Assembly: GCF_000186705.1 (NCBI RefSeq)
Contig: NZ_AEUE01000002.1
Coordinates: 124,001-188,000, forward strand
DNA length: 64,000 nt
Source: Citromicrobium sp. JLT1363
GTDB taxonomy: Bacteria > Pseudomonadota > Alphaproteobacteria > Sphingomonadales > Sphingomonadaceae
Reading direction: 5' to 3'
In this document: in pieces, positions 1-9,753 of the stretch
Layout: each line of letters begins with the position of its first letter
Numbering within the stretch: position 1 is the first letter of the stretch
Translations under genes and position numbers: made by a program
The notes under the pieces: generated by a model
The model's input: the letters and a program-made list of their open reading frames with translations, nothing else
What the model was told of the DNA's origin: nothing
Database searches by the model: none

Positions 1-1
1 C

Positions 2-469
2 GGCGGGGCGGCGGTTCTCTATCCGCTGATCAGCCAGATGGCCCCTTCGGCAGACGTTCTGGCCGAAAGCACGACCGAGGTCGACGTATCGGCGATCCAG
101 CCGGGCCAGGCGATCAAGGCTGTGTTCCGCAAGCAGCCACTGTTCGTGCGCCGACTGACGCCTGCGGAAATGGAAGCGGCCGATGCCGTTCCGCTCAGCG
201 CGCTGCGCGATCCGCAGACGCTCGCCGAGCGGACCAAGGACGGCCATCACGACCTGCTCGTCACCATGGGCGTGTGTACCCACCTCGGCTGCGTGCCGCT
301 GGGCGCTGCAGAGGGTGAGAACAAGGGCGAATTCGGCGGCTATTTCTGCCCCTGCCACGGTTCGCAGTTCGATACCGCAGCCCGCATCCGCAAGGGCCCC
401 GCGCCGACCAATCTCGAAGTGCCGGAATATGTGTTTTCGCCTGACGGCAGCACCATCACCGTCGGCTAA
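2..469 (+). CDS. petA: Ubiquinol-cytochrome c reductase Rieske iron-sulfur subunit (5' end outside window)
   Basis: This is the Rieske [2Fe-2S] subunit of cytochrome bc1, which passes electrons from ubiquinol to cytochrome c1 at the periplasmic face of the inner membrane. The reading frame is open from the first bases of the window and begins inside the hydrophobic anchor ([13 protein letters not shown]), so the true start lies upstream. Both cluster-binding boxes are present: CTHLGC near bases 275-292 and CPCHGS near 347-364, supplying two Cys and two His ligands plus the bridging Cys pair. petB starts 20 bases after the stop, giving the usual petABC operon. The ATG at 38 is internal and should not be taken as the start. 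Confidence 0.95.
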   Translation, partial: GGAAVLYPLISQMAPSADVLAESTTEVDVSAIQPGQAIKAVFRKQPLFVRRLTPAEMEAADAVPLSALRDPQTLAERTKDGHHDLLVTMGVCTHLGCVPLGAAEGENKGEFGGYFCPCHGSQFDTAARIRKGPAPTNLEVPEYVFSPDGSTITVG

Positions 470-489
470 GGAATACGAGAGACAGACCT

Positions 490-1779
490 ATGAGTTTTCC
501 CTGGGCCAAGGAATATACCCCGGCGAGCGGGTTCACCAAGTGGGTGGACGAGAAGCTGCCCCTGCCGCGTTTCGTCTATAACGCGATCGGCGGCGGCTAT
601 CCGGTGCCGCGCAACCTCAACTACATGTGGAATTTCGGCGTTCTGGCGGGCTTCTGCCTGGTGCTCCAGATCGTCACCGGCGTGGTGCTGGCGATGCATT
701 ACGCCGCCAACGCGCAGGTCGCATTCGGCACGGTCGAGCACATCATGCGCGATGTGAACTGGGGCTGGATGATGCGCTACATGCACGCCAACGGCGCCAG
801 CTTCTTCTTCATGGTGCTGTACCTGCACATTTTCCGCGGTTTCTTCTACGCTTCGTACAAGCCGCCGCGCGAGATGATCTGGCTGCTGGGCGTGGTCATC
901 TTCCTCCTCGCCATGGCGACCGCGTTCATGGGTTACGTCCTGCCGTGGGGCCAGATGAGCTTCTGGGGCGCCAAGGTCATCACCGGTCTGTTCTCCGCCA
1001 TCCCGCTGGTGGGCGAGCCGATCCAGGTCTGGCTTCTGGGCGGTTTCGCGCCCGATAATGCCGCGCTGAACCGCTTCTTCTCGCTGCACTTCCTGCTGCC
1101 CTTCGTGATTGCCGCCGTGGTGATCCTGCACATCTGGGCGCTGCACATCCCCGGTTCGTCCAACCCGACCGGCGTGGAAGTGAAGAGCGAAAGCGACACC
1201 GTGCCGTTCCACCCGTACTATACGGCGAAGGACGGTTTCGGACTGGGCGTCTTCCTGATCATCTACTGCGTGTTCGTGTTCTTCCTGCCGAACATGCTGG
1301 GCCACCCGGACAATTACATCGAGGCGAACCCGCTCTCGACCCCGGCGCACATCGTGCCCGAATGGTATTTCTATCCGTTCTACGCGATTCTGCGTGCCTT
1401 CACCTTCGACTTCATCCTCGAGGCGAAGCTGTGGGGCGTGCTCGCCATGTTCAGCTCGATCCTTCTGTGGTTCCTGCTGCCCTGGCTCGATCGTTCGAAA
1501 GTGCGCAGCGGCCATTATCGCCCGCTGTTCCGGGTGTTCTTCTGGATATTCATGGCCAACCTGGCGCTGCTGTTCTACCTCGGTGGCGCGCCGGCCGAAG
1601 AACCCTACGTGATGCTCAGCCAGCTGGCGACGGCCTACTACTTCCTGCACTTCCTCGTGATTTTGCCGATCGTTTCGTCGATCGAAAAACCCAAGCCGCT
1701 GCCATTCTCGATCACCGAGGCGGTTTTGAAGAGCGACAAGCAGGCCGTACTGGGCGAAAACACCAGCCCCGCGACCTGA
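490..1779 (+). CDS. petB: Cytochrome b of the bc1 complex
   Basis: A 429-residue polytopic membrane protein, matching the usual length of alphaproteobacterial cytochrome b (about 430). It carries both b hemes and the quinol-oxidising and quinone-reducing sites. Visible hallmarks are the early [16 protein letters not shown] segment, histidine-bearing helices ([18 protein letters not shown]), the [14 protein letters not shown] stretch and the PEWYF motif of the Qo site (about residues 290-294). It follows petA by 20 bases and precedes petC by 29 bases, consistent with co-transcription. The ATG at 490 directly precedes the conserved N-terminus. Confidence 0.97.
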   Translation: MSFPWAKEYTPASGFTKWVDEKLPLPRFVYNAIGGGYPVPRNLNYMWNFGVLAGFCLVLQIVTGVVLAMHYAANAQVAFGTVEHIMRDVNWGWMMRYMHANGASFFFMVLYLHIFRGFFYASYKPPREMIWLLGVVIFLLAMATAFMGYVLPWGQMSFWGAKVITGLFSAIPLVGEPIQVWLLGGFAPDNAALNRFFSLHFLLPFVIAAVVILHIWALHIPGSSNPTGVEVKSESDTVPFHPYYTAKDGFGLGVFLIIYCVFVFFLPNMLGHPDNYIEANPLSTPAHIVPEWYFYPFYAILRAFTFDFILEAKLWGVLAMFSSILLWFLLPWLDRSKVRSGHYRPLFRVFFWIFMANLALLFYLGGAPAEEPYVMLSQLATAYYFLHFLVILPIVSSIEKPKPLPFSITEAVLKSDKQAVLGENTSPAT

Positions 1780-1808
1780 GACGACGGACAAGAGATTAGG
1801 AAATTCCG

Positions 1809-2678
1809 ATGATCCGCATTCTAGCTGCCCTTGCCGGTCTCGTGTTCGCGGGCGTTGCCCTGCTCTCGTTCGGCTTTGGTGCCTACGCCTTTTTCACCGA
1901 AGAGCCGCTGCATTCGGCAGAGCACGAGTTCCATCTGCAAGCGCACGGGCCCGAAAGCGGCTTCTCGTTCGACGGGCCGCTGGGCACCTGGGACATCGCG
2001 CAGCTGCAGCGCGGCTACAAGGTCTACAAGGAAGTCTGTTCGGCCTGCCACAGCCTGAACTACGTCGCCTTCCGCGATCTGGCGGACCTCGACTATTCCG
2101 AGGAACAGGTTAAGGCCGAAGCTGCCAGCTGGCAGGTGCCCGGAATCGATCCGAACACCGGCGAGGCGACCACGCGCCCCGGCACGGACACCGATTATTT
2201 CCCTTCGCCCTATCCCAACAAGGTCGCGGCGGCGGCAGCGAACAACAATGCCGTTCCGCCCGATCTCTCGCTGATGACCAAGGCGCGCCATCACGGCACG
2301 GACTATGTCTATTCGCTGCTGACGGGCTACACCGATCCGGTGACCTTCGAGAACGACGGCAAGCGGCTGATGGAGGAATTCCCCGATTACGCCACGCCTG
2401 AAGGGCTCTATTTCAATCCCTACTTCGCCAACCTCAATCTGGCGATGGCGCCGCCGCTGACCTCGGCCGGGCAGGTGACCTTCGACGATGGCAAGGAAGC
2501 CACGATCTCGCAGATGTCGAAGGACGTTGCGGCGTTCCTGACCTGGACTGCCGAACCCAAGCTGATCGAGCGCAAGCAGACCGGCTGGCCGGTGCTCGTC
2601 TTCCTGCTCTTCGCGACGGTCCTCGCCTATTTCGCCAAGCGGCAGATCTGGTCGAGCGTGAAGCCGAAGAAGGACTGA
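1809..2678 (+). CDS. petC: Cytochrome c1 of the bc1 complex
   Basis: A 289-residue cytochrome c1. It has an N-terminal hydrophobic export segment (residues 1-29), a covalent heme site CSACH at residues 77-81, a likely methionine ligand in LAMAPPL (about residue 215), and one C-terminal membrane anchor (WPVLVFLLFATVLAYF) followed by a basic tail. It accepts electrons from the Rieske protein and reduces soluble or membrane cytochrome c. Third gene of the petABC operon; apt follows almost at once. Confidence 0.97.
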   Translation: MIRILAALAGLVFAGVALLSFGFGAYAFFTEEPLHSAEHEFHLQAHGPESGFSFDGPLGTWDIAQLQRGYKVYKEVCSACHSLNYVAFRDLADLDYSEEQVKAEAASWQVPGIDPNTGEATTRPGTDTDYFPSPYPNKVAAAAANNNAVPPDLSLMTKARHHGTDYVYSLLTGYTDPVTFENDGKRLMEEFPDYATPEGLYFNPYFANLNLAMAPPLTSAGQVTFDDGKEATISQMSKDVAAFLTWTAEPKLIERKQTGWPVLVFLLFATVLAYFAKRQIWSSVKPKKD

Positions 2679-2718
2679 TCCGATCGGCGGCCCGGACAGC
2701 CCTGCCGGCCGCCGCGCC

Positions 2719-3258
2719 CTGCTCGATACAGAGCAACTGCGCGCGAGCATCCGCACGGTGCCGGACTTCCCCAAGCCGGGCATCCAGTTCCGTGATATTT
2801 CGACGTTGCTGGCCAACCCGGCGGCGTTGCATACCAGCGTTACCCTGCTGGCCAGAGAGGTGCGCAGTTCGGGCGCCACGCTGGTCGCCGGTATGGAAGC
2901 CCGCGGCTTCATCTTCGGGGCTGCCGTGGCGATAGAAGCAGGCGTGGGCTTCGTGCCCATCCGCAAGCCCGGCAAGCTCCCGGTCGAAACGATCGGGGTG
3001 GACTACGCGCTGGAATACGGCAGCGACCGGCTCGAGATCGATCCGGGCGCAATCGACGCGGGCGACAAGGTGGCGCTGGTCGACGATCTCATCGCCACCG
3101 GCGGGACCGCGCTCGCCGCAACCCAACTGGTCCGCATGACGAGCGCGGATGTCGCGACCGCACTTTTCGTGGTCGATTTGCCGGATCTGGGTGGCGCGAC
3201 GCGGCTTCGGAACGCTGGCATTTCCGTCACTTCCCTGCTGTCCTTCGAGGGCGAGTAA
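2719..3258 (+). CDS. apt: Adenine phosphoribosyltransferase, start codon non-canonical or lost
   Basis: Converts adenine and PRPP to AMP (purine salvage, cytosol). Recognised by VPDFPKPGIQFRDIS near the N-terminus, a central GMEARGFIFG, and the PRPP loop VDDLIATGGT (about bases 3079-3108). The first standard start codon in frame is GTG 2758, but that GTG encodes the Val of the conserved IRTVPDFPKPG segment and would remove about 13 residues the family normally has. The frame is open upstream to a stop at 2659 and contains no ATG, GTG or TTG. CTG 2719 gives 179 aa and fits family length; CTG 2737 and ATC 2683 (AGAAGGA lies about 8 bases upstream) are alternatives. The product is clear; the start is unresolved. 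Confidence 0.85.
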   Translation: MLDTEQLRASIRTVPDFPKPGIQFRDISTLLANPAALHTSVTLLAREVRSSGATLVAGMEARGFIFGAAVAIEAGVGFVPIRKPGKLPVETIGVDYALEYGSDRLEIDPGAIDAGDKVALVDDLIATGGTALAATQLVRMTSADVATALFVVDLPDLGGATRLRNAGISVTSLLSFEGE

Positions 3259-3337
3259 GACTGGCATCGCCCAGGGGTCTGGAACCCGAGCGGCTGCAGT
3301 ACCGTTGTCAGCGGATTGAGGGAGGTCTGATCTAACC

Positions 3338-5194
3338 ATGGAATCGAGCGCACTGGTGATTGCCGCGATCGGCGCGCTGGGCATCGGCGCGCAATGGATT
3401 GCGTGGCGTACCGGGTGGCCTGCCATCGTCCTGATGCTGGCCGCAGGTTTCGTTGCGGGCCCGGTTCTGGGTATTTTCAATCCGGAAGAAACCTTCGGTT
3501 CGCTGCTGGAACCCATGATCGGCATCGGCGTGGCGCTGATCCTGTTCGAGGGCGGGTTAAGCCTGGATTTCCGCGAATTGCGCCATTCTGGCAGCGCGGT
3601 CTGGCGCTTGGCGACGATCGGCGTGATCGTGGGCTGGGCGCTGGGCTCCATAACCGGATATTACGTTGCAGGGATCGTGTGGCCGGTTGCCATCCTGTTC
3701 GGCGGGATTCTGGTGGTAACGGGACCGACCGTCGTTCTGCCGCTGCTTCGCCAGTCCAACGTGCAGACCCGCCCCGCCTCGATCCTCAAATGGGAAGCCA
3801 TCGTCAACGATCCGACCGGCGCTCTCGCGGCGGTCATTGCCTACGAATATTTCCGCAAGGTGGCCGAAGCGCCGGGTGCATCGCTGTTCGAAGTCGTGCC
3901 GCCGCTGATCTTCGCGGCGGGGGTTTCGGGCATCATCGGTTATGCTGCCGCCTGGATCATCGCCTACCTGTTTCCGCGCGGCGCCGTACCCGAGTATCTC
4001 AAGGTGCCGGTGCTGTTCTCCACCGTCATCGCCGTGTTCGTGGGCACCAACATGATCGAGCACGAGGCCGGTCTGGTCGCCGTGACCGTGATGGGCGTTG
4101 CGCTGGCGAACATGGATGTGTCCTCCCTGCGCAGCATCCATCCCTTCAAGGAAAACATCGCCGTCCTGCTGGTCTCGGGGATTTTCATCCTGCTGTCGGC
4201 CTCGCTGACCTGGGAAGACCTGCAATATGTGAACTGGCGCTTCGGTGCCTTCCTGGTCGTGCTGCTGTTCGTGGTCCGCCCGGCGACCGTGCTGATCAGC
4301 CTGCTGGGCAGCCCGATTCCCTGGAACGAGCGATTCTTCGTCGCGTGGATCGCACCGCGCGGGATCGTGCTGGTTGCCATCTCCGGCCTGTTCGCCCTGC
4401 GGCTGAGCGACCTTGGCTATGGCGACGGCAACGTGCTGATCGGGCTGAGCTTCGCGGTGGTCGTCGCAACGATCGTGGCACATGGATTCACGGTAAACCT
4501 GGCGGCCAAGCTGCTGAAGGTGAAGGGGACCAGCCGCCCCGGCCTGCTGATCGCGGGCAGTACGGCCTGGACGATCGCGCTCGCCAAACAGATGCACGAA
4601 CTCAAGACGCCGGTGATGATCGTCGATTCCAGCTGGCAGCGCCTTGCCGCCGCGCGGAGGGAAGGGCTCCCGTTCTACCATGGGGAAATCCTCAACGAGG
4701 CAACCGAGCACAATCTCGACCTCAACCCCTATCAGGTGCTCGTCGCCGCGACCGAGAACGAGGCGTACAATACGCTGGTGTGCAACGAATTCGCGCACGA
4801 GATCGGGCGGGACAGTGTGTACCAGCTGGGCGAGGCATCGGACGATGATCGCCGCGCGCTGCCCGAAAGCCTGCGCGGGCGTGCCCTGTTCGCCTCCGGC
4901 TTCGGTGTCGCCGAGGTCGATGAACGCCAGAAGGAAGGCTGGACCTTCCGCCGGACCAAGCTGACCGAAGAGTTCACGATCGACGATGCGCGGGCCAAGC
5001 TGGGCGACAAGGCGCAGATGCTGCTGCTGCTCAGGGAAAACGGAACGATGCGCTTCTTCACCCACGCAGCCAAGCCCGAACCGCGTGCAGGCGACATCAT
5101 CATTACATATTCACCGCAACAGCTTAAGAGGGCCGAGGCGGAGTCCGCAAAACGGGAAGCCGCGTCGAACGCCGGGCGCCCCAAGCCCGCATGA
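3338..5194 (+). CDS. Cation:proton antiporter, NhaP/Kef type with C-terminal nucleotide-binding domain
   Basis: A 618-residue protein. Residues 1 to about 395 form a run of hydrophobic helices typical of CPA-family Na+(K+)/H+ exchangers (for example GIGVALILFEGGLSLDF and VTGPTVVLPLL). Residues from about 405 form a soluble domain resembling a TrkA-N/RCK fold (RPGLLIAGSTAWTIALAKQM), which in this family senses nucleotides or ions. It probably exchanges monovalent cations for protons at the inner membrane to control internal pH or salt. The specific ion cannot be read from sequence. The next gene overlaps its 3' end or starts 26 bases on, so the two are likely co-transcribed. Confidence 0.9.
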   Translation: MESSALVIAAIGALGIGAQWIAWRTGWPAIVLMLAAGFVAGPVLGIFNPEETFGSLLEPMIGIGVALILFEGGLSLDFRELRHSGSAVWRLATIGVIVGWALGSITGYYVAGIVWPVAILFGGILVVTGPTVVLPLLRQSNVQTRPASILKWEAIVNDPTGALAAVIAYEYFRKVAEAPGASLFEVVPPLIFAAGVSGIIGYAAAWIIAYLFPRGAVPEYLKVPVLFSTVIAVFVGTNMIEHEAGLVAVTVMGVALANMDVSSLRSIHPFKENIAVLLVSGIFILLSASLTWEDLQYVNWRFGAFLVVLLFVVRPATVLISLLGSPIPWNERFFVAWIAPRGIVLVAISGLFALRLSDLGYGDGNVLIGLSFAVVVATIVAHGFTVNLAAKLLKVKGTSRPGLLIAGSTAWTIALAKQMHELKTPVMIVDSSWQRLAAARREGLPFYHGEILNEATEHNLDLNPYQVLVAATENEAYNTLVCNEFAHEIGRDSVYQLGEASDDDRRALPESLRGRALFASGFGVAEVDERQKEGWTFRRTKLTEEFTIDDARAKLGDKAQMLLLLRENGTMRFFTHAAKPEPRAGDIIITYSPQQLKRAEAESAKREAASNAGRPKPA

Positions 5195-5220
5195 GAAGAT
5201 TAGTCGAGGGAGGATTGGCC

Positions 5221-5871
5221 ATGCGTGGCCCGATGATGATGCTGGCGCTCGGTGCGCTTCTGGCAGGTTGTAACGGAGACGAACCGGCGCCTGCGCCCGA
5301 GCCGACACCGACGCCGGTCGCCACCGAAGACGGTGCGGAGCAGGCCTCCATCATCCGGCCGGAGATGGAGGTCGAACGGCCCCCCATCGCGCTCGAGCCG
5401 CTGCGCGCCACGATCCCGTTCGGCGACGGCGGATCGGACCTGAGCGAGATGGCGCTCGCAGAACTCAACGCCATGCTGGAAACGGACCAGTGGCAGCAGG
5501 TCGAGCGGGTGATCCTGCGGGGCCATAGCGATGCCGGCGGTCCGGACAGGGTCAATATGCGCGTGTCGGAAGAACGCGCGCAGGCGGTGGCCGACTGGCT
5601 GATGGAACAGGGCCTGGACGAGGAGGCGATCCGCGTGATTCCCTTCGGCGCGCAGAACCCCGTGCAGCCCAACCTTCTGCCCAATGGCGAACCCAATGAA
5701 CGCGGCCGCGCCGCCAACCGGCGCGTGGAAGTCACGCTCCTGGTGCCCGAAGGTGCGACCATTCCCGATCCGGGCCCGACGGTGACGCCCGAGCCCGAGG
5801 GGCCGCCGAGTTCGCCCGCATCGGGCGCGCCGCCCAAACCGCGCGCCACCGGCGGCAGCATCACCCAGTAG
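5221..5871 (+). CDS. OmpA-family peptidoglycan-binding lipoprotein
   Basis: A 216-residue lipoprotein. The start at ATG 5221 is chosen because GAGGGAGGA lies just upstream and because it gives a compact signal peptide ending in the lipobox LLAGC; an upstream ATG at 5191 overlaps the previous stop. After an acidic Pro-rich linker, residues about 60-180 form an OmpA C-terminal domain (ILRGHSDAGG, RVSEERAQAVADWL, NRRVEVTLL) that binds peptidoglycan non-covalently. A second Pro-rich tail follows. It presumably tethers the outer membrane to the wall; its link to the preceding antiporter is only positional. Confidence 0.9.
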   Translation: MRGPMMMLALGALLAGCNGDEPAPAPEPTPTPVATEDGAEQASIIRPEMEVERPPIALEPLRATIPFGDGGSDLSEMALAELNAMLETDQWQQVERVILRGHSDAGGPDRVNMRVSEERAQAVADWLMEQGLDEEAIRVIPFGAQNPVQPNLLPNGEPNERGRAANRRVEVTLLVPEGATIPDPGPTVTPEPEGPPSSPASGAPPKPRATGGSITQ

Positions 5872-5879
5872 TTTGGCGC

Positions 5880-6611
5880 CTATTGCGCGATCGCGCGCAG
5901 GATAGGCTGTGCAAGGTCTTCCCGGCAGATCAGCAAGTCGGGGAGCGACGCGCCGGCGCGATTATAGGCCAGCGGCTCCCCGTCGATCCGCGAGCAATGC
6001 AGACCATGCGCCTGGGCCACCGCGACAGGCGCGCAATTGTCCCATTCGAACTGACCGCCGCTGTGCAGGTAGGCATCGGCCTCTCCGCGCACCACGGCCA
6101 TCGCCTTGGCCCCAGCGGATCCCATGCCCACCAGTTCCAGATCGAGCGCGGCGGACACATTCTCGGCCACGGCGGGGGCGCGCGTCCGGCTGACAACCAT
6201 CTTTCGGGTAGGAGGCGCGTTTACCGGGGTTCCCGGCGTACTGGTCAGCACCACGTCGAGCGCGGGCAGCCCGACCGCGCCGGTGTGTGCCCTGCCATCC
6301 ACGGCCAGGCCGATATGGATTGCCCAGTCGTCGCGCCCCTCGGCATATTCGCGGGTGCCGTCGACCGGATCGATGATCCACACGCGCGAATGGGCGAGGC
6401 GGGCCGGATCGTCTTCGCTTTCCTCGGATAGAATCGCGTCTTCCGGCCGATGCTGGCGCAGGGCCGCCATGAGAAAGGCGTTCACCGTCTTGTCGCCCGC
6501 ATCGCCGAGCGCGCGCCCTTCCAGCAGGCCATTCGCGCGCACCTCTATCGCAATGGCCCCCGCCGCCCTGGCCAGCGCCAAGGCGAGCTGCGTGTCGTCC
6601 GCCGCACTCAT
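5880..6611 (-). CDS. cysQ: 3'(2'),5'-bisphosphate nucleotidase CysQ
   Basis: A 243-residue inositol-monophosphatase-superfamily enzyme that removes the 3' phosphate from PAP/PAPS, clearing the by-product of sulfate assimilation. The metal-binding motif [12 protein letters not shown] lies at about residues 82-93 and the second signature [14 protein letters not shown] in the C-terminal half. Its ATG overlaps the stop of cysNC by four bases (ATGA), so it is the last gene of the cysD-cysNC-cysQ operon. The gene context favours CysQ over a plain inositol monophosphatase. Confidence 0.93.
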   Translation of the reverse strand: MSAADDTQLALALARAAGAIAIEVRANGLLEGRALGDAGDKTVNAFLMAALRQHRPEDAILSEESEDDPARLAHSRVWIIDPVDGTREYAEGRDDWAIHIGLAVDGRAHTGAVGLPALDVVLTSTPGTPVNAPPTRKMVVSRTRAPAVAENVSAALDLELVGMGSAGAKAMAVVRGEADAYLHSGGQFEWDNCAPVAVAQAHGLHCSRIDGEPLAYNRAGASLPDLLICREDLAQPILRAIAQ

Positions 6612-8533
6612 TTGAGCGGCATGACCTGTGCGATGATGTGATCCGCCGCTTCCTCCACCGTCATGTCGACCGTGTTGACGCGGATTTCCGGATTTTCCGG
6701 GGCCTCGTAAGGGCTGTCGATTCCGGTGAAGTTCTTCAGCTTGCCCTCCCGCGCTTTCCTGTAGAGGCCCTTCACATCGCGCTGTTCGGCCACCTCCAGC
6801 GGCGTGTCGACGAAAATCTCAACGAACTCGCCTTCGGGCAGCATATCGCGCACCATCTTCCTTTCGGCGCGGAAGGGGCTGATGAAGGCGGTCAGCACGA
6901 TCAGCCCGGCATCCGCCATCAGCTTGGCGACTTCGCCGATCCGGCGGATATTCTCGATCCGGTCGGTTTCGGTAAAGCCCAGATCCCTGTTCAATCCATG
7001 GCGCACATTGTCCCCGTCGAGCAGGAAGGTGTGGCGGTTCATCAGGGCGAGCTTCTTTTCGACCGCGTTGGCGATGGTCGACTTGCCCGAGCCCGAAAGG
7101 CCGGTGAACCACAGCACGCGCGGAACCTGGTTCTTGAGCGCGGCATGATGATCACGCGCAATGTCCGTGGGTTGCCAGTGGACGTTCTGCGCGCGCCGCA
7201 ATGCGAAATTGATCATCCCGCACGCGACCGTCGCGTTGCTCTCCTTGTCGATCAGGATGAACCCGCCGAGCGCCTTCGATTCCCTGTAGGGTGCGAATGC
7301 TATCGGGCGATCGGTGTGCAGCTCGACCACGCCGATGCTGTTCAGCTCCAGCGTCTTGGCGGCCAGCCGCGCGCCCTCGCCGGTCGGATTATTGACGTCG
7401 ATCTCGTATTTTGGCGGCTGCAAGGTGGCGGTGACGGTGCGCGTACCGAGCTTGAGCCAGTAGCCGCGCCCCGGCTTCATCGCGATCTTGTCCATCCACA
7501 CAAGATGCGCGTCGAACTGATCGGCGACCTGCGGTGGGTCCTCCGCACTCGCTATAACGTCGCCGCGGCTGCAATCGACCTCGTCCGCCAGCGTCAGGGT
7601 GATGGATTGCCCGGCGACAGCTTCTTCGAGCTGACCATCGAAGGTCTCGATCGCCTTGACCGTGCTCTGCGCGCCCGAAGGCAGGATACGCACTGCATCG
7701 CCGGGTCGGATCACCCCATCGCTCGCCAGCCCCGCAAACCCTCGGAAATCCTGATTGGGGCGGTTCACCCATTGGACGGGCATGTGGAAAGGCCCGGTCT
7801 GGTCTCCAGCAAGCGGGAGGGCTTCCAGATGCGCCACCAGCGTCGGCCCCTCGTACCACGGCATGGCGGGCGACGCATTGACGACATTGTCGCCCTTGAA
7901 GCCGGACAGCGGAATCGCGGCGATATTCTCGAACTCGAGCGCGGCGGCAAAGCCCCGGAAATCGGCCTCGATGCGCTCGAACACGTCCGCCGCGTAATCC
8001 ACGAGGTCCATCTTGTTGACGGCCAGGATGATGTGGCGAATGCCCAGCAGATGGGCGAGAAAGGCGTGGCGGCGGGTCTGCTGCAGCACGCCCTTGCGCG
8101 CATCGACCAGCAGCACCGCGGCGTCGGCGGTGGATGCGCCCGTCACCATGTTGCGGGTATATTGCTCGTGCCCCGGCGTATCCGCGACGATGAACTTGCG
8201 GTTCTCGGTCGCGAAAAAGCGGTAGGCGACGTCGATCGTGATGCCCTGTTCACGCTCTGCGGAAAGCCCGTCCACCAGCAACGCGAAATCCAGAGTCTCG
8301 CCCTGCGTGCCGACCCGTGCGCTATCGCTTTCGAGCTGCTGCAGCTGGTCCTCGAAAACCATGTGCGAATCGTACAGCAGACGCCCGATCAGAGTGGACT
8401 TGCCATCGTCCACGCTACCGCAGGTGATGAAGCGCAGCAGGCCTGCATCGCGGTGACGGGCGAGGTAGGCCTCGATATCCTCGGCGATCAGCGCGTCGGG
8501 GCGATATTCGGGCGGAGTTTGCGCGTCGGCCAT
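6608..8533 (-). CDS. cysNC: Bifunctional sulfate adenylyltransferase subunit 1 / adenylylsulfate kinase
   Basis: A 641-residue fusion. The N-terminal part is the GTPase CysN, with P-loop GSVDDGKST (residues 39-47), [12 protein letters not shown] and NKMDL; it drives APS formation together with CysD. The C-terminal part, from about residue 470, is the APS kinase CysC, with P-loop [24 protein letters not shown] and an [13 protein letters not shown] segment; it makes PAPS. The ATG shares one base with the cysD stop (TGATG) and cysQ overlaps its end, so translation is tightly coupled. This fused arrangement is well known in proteobacteria. Confidence 0.97.
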   Translation of the reverse strand: MADAQTPPEYRPDALIAEDIEAYLARHRDAGLLRFITCGSVDDGKSTLIGRLLYDSHMVFEDQLQQLESDSARVGTQGETLDFALLVDGLSAEREQGITIDVAYRFFATENRKFIVADTPGHEQYTRNMVTGASTADAAVLLVDARKGVLQQTRRHAFLAHLLGIRHIILAVNKMDLVDYAADVFERIEADFRGFAAALEFENIAAIPLSGFKGDNVVNASPAMPWYEGPTLVAHLEALPLAGDQTGPFHMPVQWVNRPNQDFRGFAGLASDGVIRPGDAVRILPSGAQSTVKAIETFDGQLEEAVAGQSITLTLADEVDCSRGDVIASAEDPPQVADQFDAHLVWMDKIAMKPGRGYWLKLGTRTVTATLQPPKYEIDVNNPTGEGARLAAKTLELNSIGVVELHTDRPIAFAPYRESKALGGFILIDKESNATVACGMINFALRRAQNVHWQPTDIARDHHAALKNQVPRVLWFTGLSGSGKSTIANAVEKKLALMNRHTFLLDGDNVRHGLNRDLGFTETDRIENIRRIGEVAKLMADAGLIVLTAFISPFRAERKMVRDMLPEGEFVEIFVDTPLEVAEQRDVKGLYRKAREGKLKNFTGIDSPYEAPENPEIRVNTVDMTVEEAADHIIAQVMPLK

Positions 8534-9435
8534 CAGAAATACCCCTCCGCCTTCTTCTTCTCCATTCCGGCGCCGCCTTCGTCCTTGTCGATCGCGCGGC
8601 CCTCCCGCTCGCTGCTGGTGGTCAGCAGCATTTCCTGCACCACAGCCTCGATCGTGTCGGCTTCGCTCTCCACCGCCCCGGTCAGCGGATAGCAGCCAAG
8701 CGTGCGGAAGCGGACGGAGCGTGTTTGCGGCTGCTCACCGTCCTTGAGCGGGAAGCGCGCGTCATCCACCATCAGCAGGAGCCCGTCACGCTCCACGACC
8801 GGGCGCGGGCTGGCGAAATAGAGCGAGGCGATCTCGATCCCCTCGCCCATGATGTATTGCCAGATATCCAGCTCGGTCCAGTTGGAGATCGGGAAGGCAC
8901 GGATGCTCTCGCCCGGGTTTTTCCGGGTATTGTAGAGGTTCCACAGCTCCGGGCGCTGGTTCTTCGGGTCCCAGGCATGAGCAGCGGTGCGGAAGGAAAG
9001 GACCCGTTCCTTGGCGCGGCTCTTCTCCTCGTCGCGCCGTGCGCCGCCGAAAGCCGCGTCGAAGCCATGGTGGTCGAGCGCCTGCTTCAACCCTTGCGTC
9101 TTCCACATGTCGGTATGCAGCGCGCCGTGATCGAAGGGGTTGATGCCGCGTTCCCTGGCTTCCGGGTTCTGCCAGACGAGCAGGTCCATCCCCGCCGCCT
9201 GCGCCGAAGCATCGCGCACCGCGTACATTTCCTGAAATTTCCATGTCGTATCGACATGCAGCAGCGGGAAGGGCGGGCTCGCCGGATAGAAGGCCTTGCG
9301 GGCCAGGTGCAGCATCACCGCGCTGTCCTTGCCTGCGGAATAGAGCATCACGGGCGCGCGCGCCTCGGCCACGACTTCGCGCATGATGTGAATCGCCTCT
9401 GCCTCGAGACGCTGAAGGTGTGTCAGTTTCGCCAT
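8533..9435 (-). CDS. cysD: Sulfate adenylyltransferase subunit 2
   Basis: A 300-residue PP-loop ATPase that forms adenylylsulfate from ATP and sulfate with CysN. The pyrophosphate-binding loop reads [11 protein letters not shown] near residue 33. The start is set at the ATG ending at 9435 ([17 protein letters not shown]), which matches the family N-terminus; the reading frame is open about 40 codons further upstream, but that part has no family resemblance. First gene of the cysD-cysNC-cysQ operon. The intergenic space to the tRNA gene (9436-9564) must hold its promoter; I could not place -35/-10 boxes with confidence. Confidence 0.95.
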   Translation of the reverse strand: MAKLTHLQRLEAEAIHIMREVVAEARAPVMLYSAGKDSAVMLHLARKAFYPASPPFPLLHVDTTWKFQEMYAVRDASAQAAGMDLLVWQNPEARERGINPFDHGALHTDMWKTQGLKQALDHHGFDAAFGGARRDEEKSRAKERVLSFRTAAHAWDPKNQRPELWNLYNTRKNPGESIRAFPISNWTELDIWQYIMGEGIEIASLYFASPRPVVERDGLLLMVDDARFPLKDGEQPQTRSVRFRTLGCYPLTGAVESEADTIEAVVQEMLLTTSSEREGRAIDKDEGGAGMEKKKAEGYF

Positions 9436-9564
9436 TTGCGGGGGACCATGGTCACGACGATTGCGCGCGCCAAGAAAGAATCTGTTTCCCGCTTGCAACC
9501 GGCATGGCCGCGATGGAAGCGATTGACGCCCGGGCCCGGCCGGTGGCAAAGGCAATTGCAGCGG

Positions 9565-9638
9565 GCGGGTATAGCATAGTGGTAATGCTCCAGCCTTCCA
9601 AGCTGGCTAGAGGGGTTCGATTCCCCTTACCCGCTCCA
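9565..9638 (+). tRNA. tRNA-Gly (anticodon TCC)
   Basis: The sequence folds as a complete cloverleaf: acceptor GCGGGTA/TACCCGC, D stem GCAT/ATGC around AGTGGTA, anticodon stem CCAGC/GCTGG with loop CTTCCAA (anticodon TCC), T arm AGGGG-TTCGATT-CCCCT, discriminator T and an encoded CCA ending at 9638. The 5' end is at 9565, not at the similar GCGGG four bases earlier, because only this register gives seven acceptor pairs. It reads GGA and GGG glycine codons. Confidence 0.96.
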
Positions 9639-9753
9639 GATTTTCACAGAAGATCTGATAGCTCTCTGCATCTTCCTCGCCGCCAGTTCTCTCCCGTCGG
9701 GATGCGGGCCGGCAGTCGCCCTTGCCGTCGCGGGGCGATGGATCGGCGCCGTC

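Noticed and set aside
9565-9638. tRNA-Gly as an attachment site for an integrated element
   Set aside because: No repeat of its 3' end was noticed nearby and neither side carries integrase or foreign genes.
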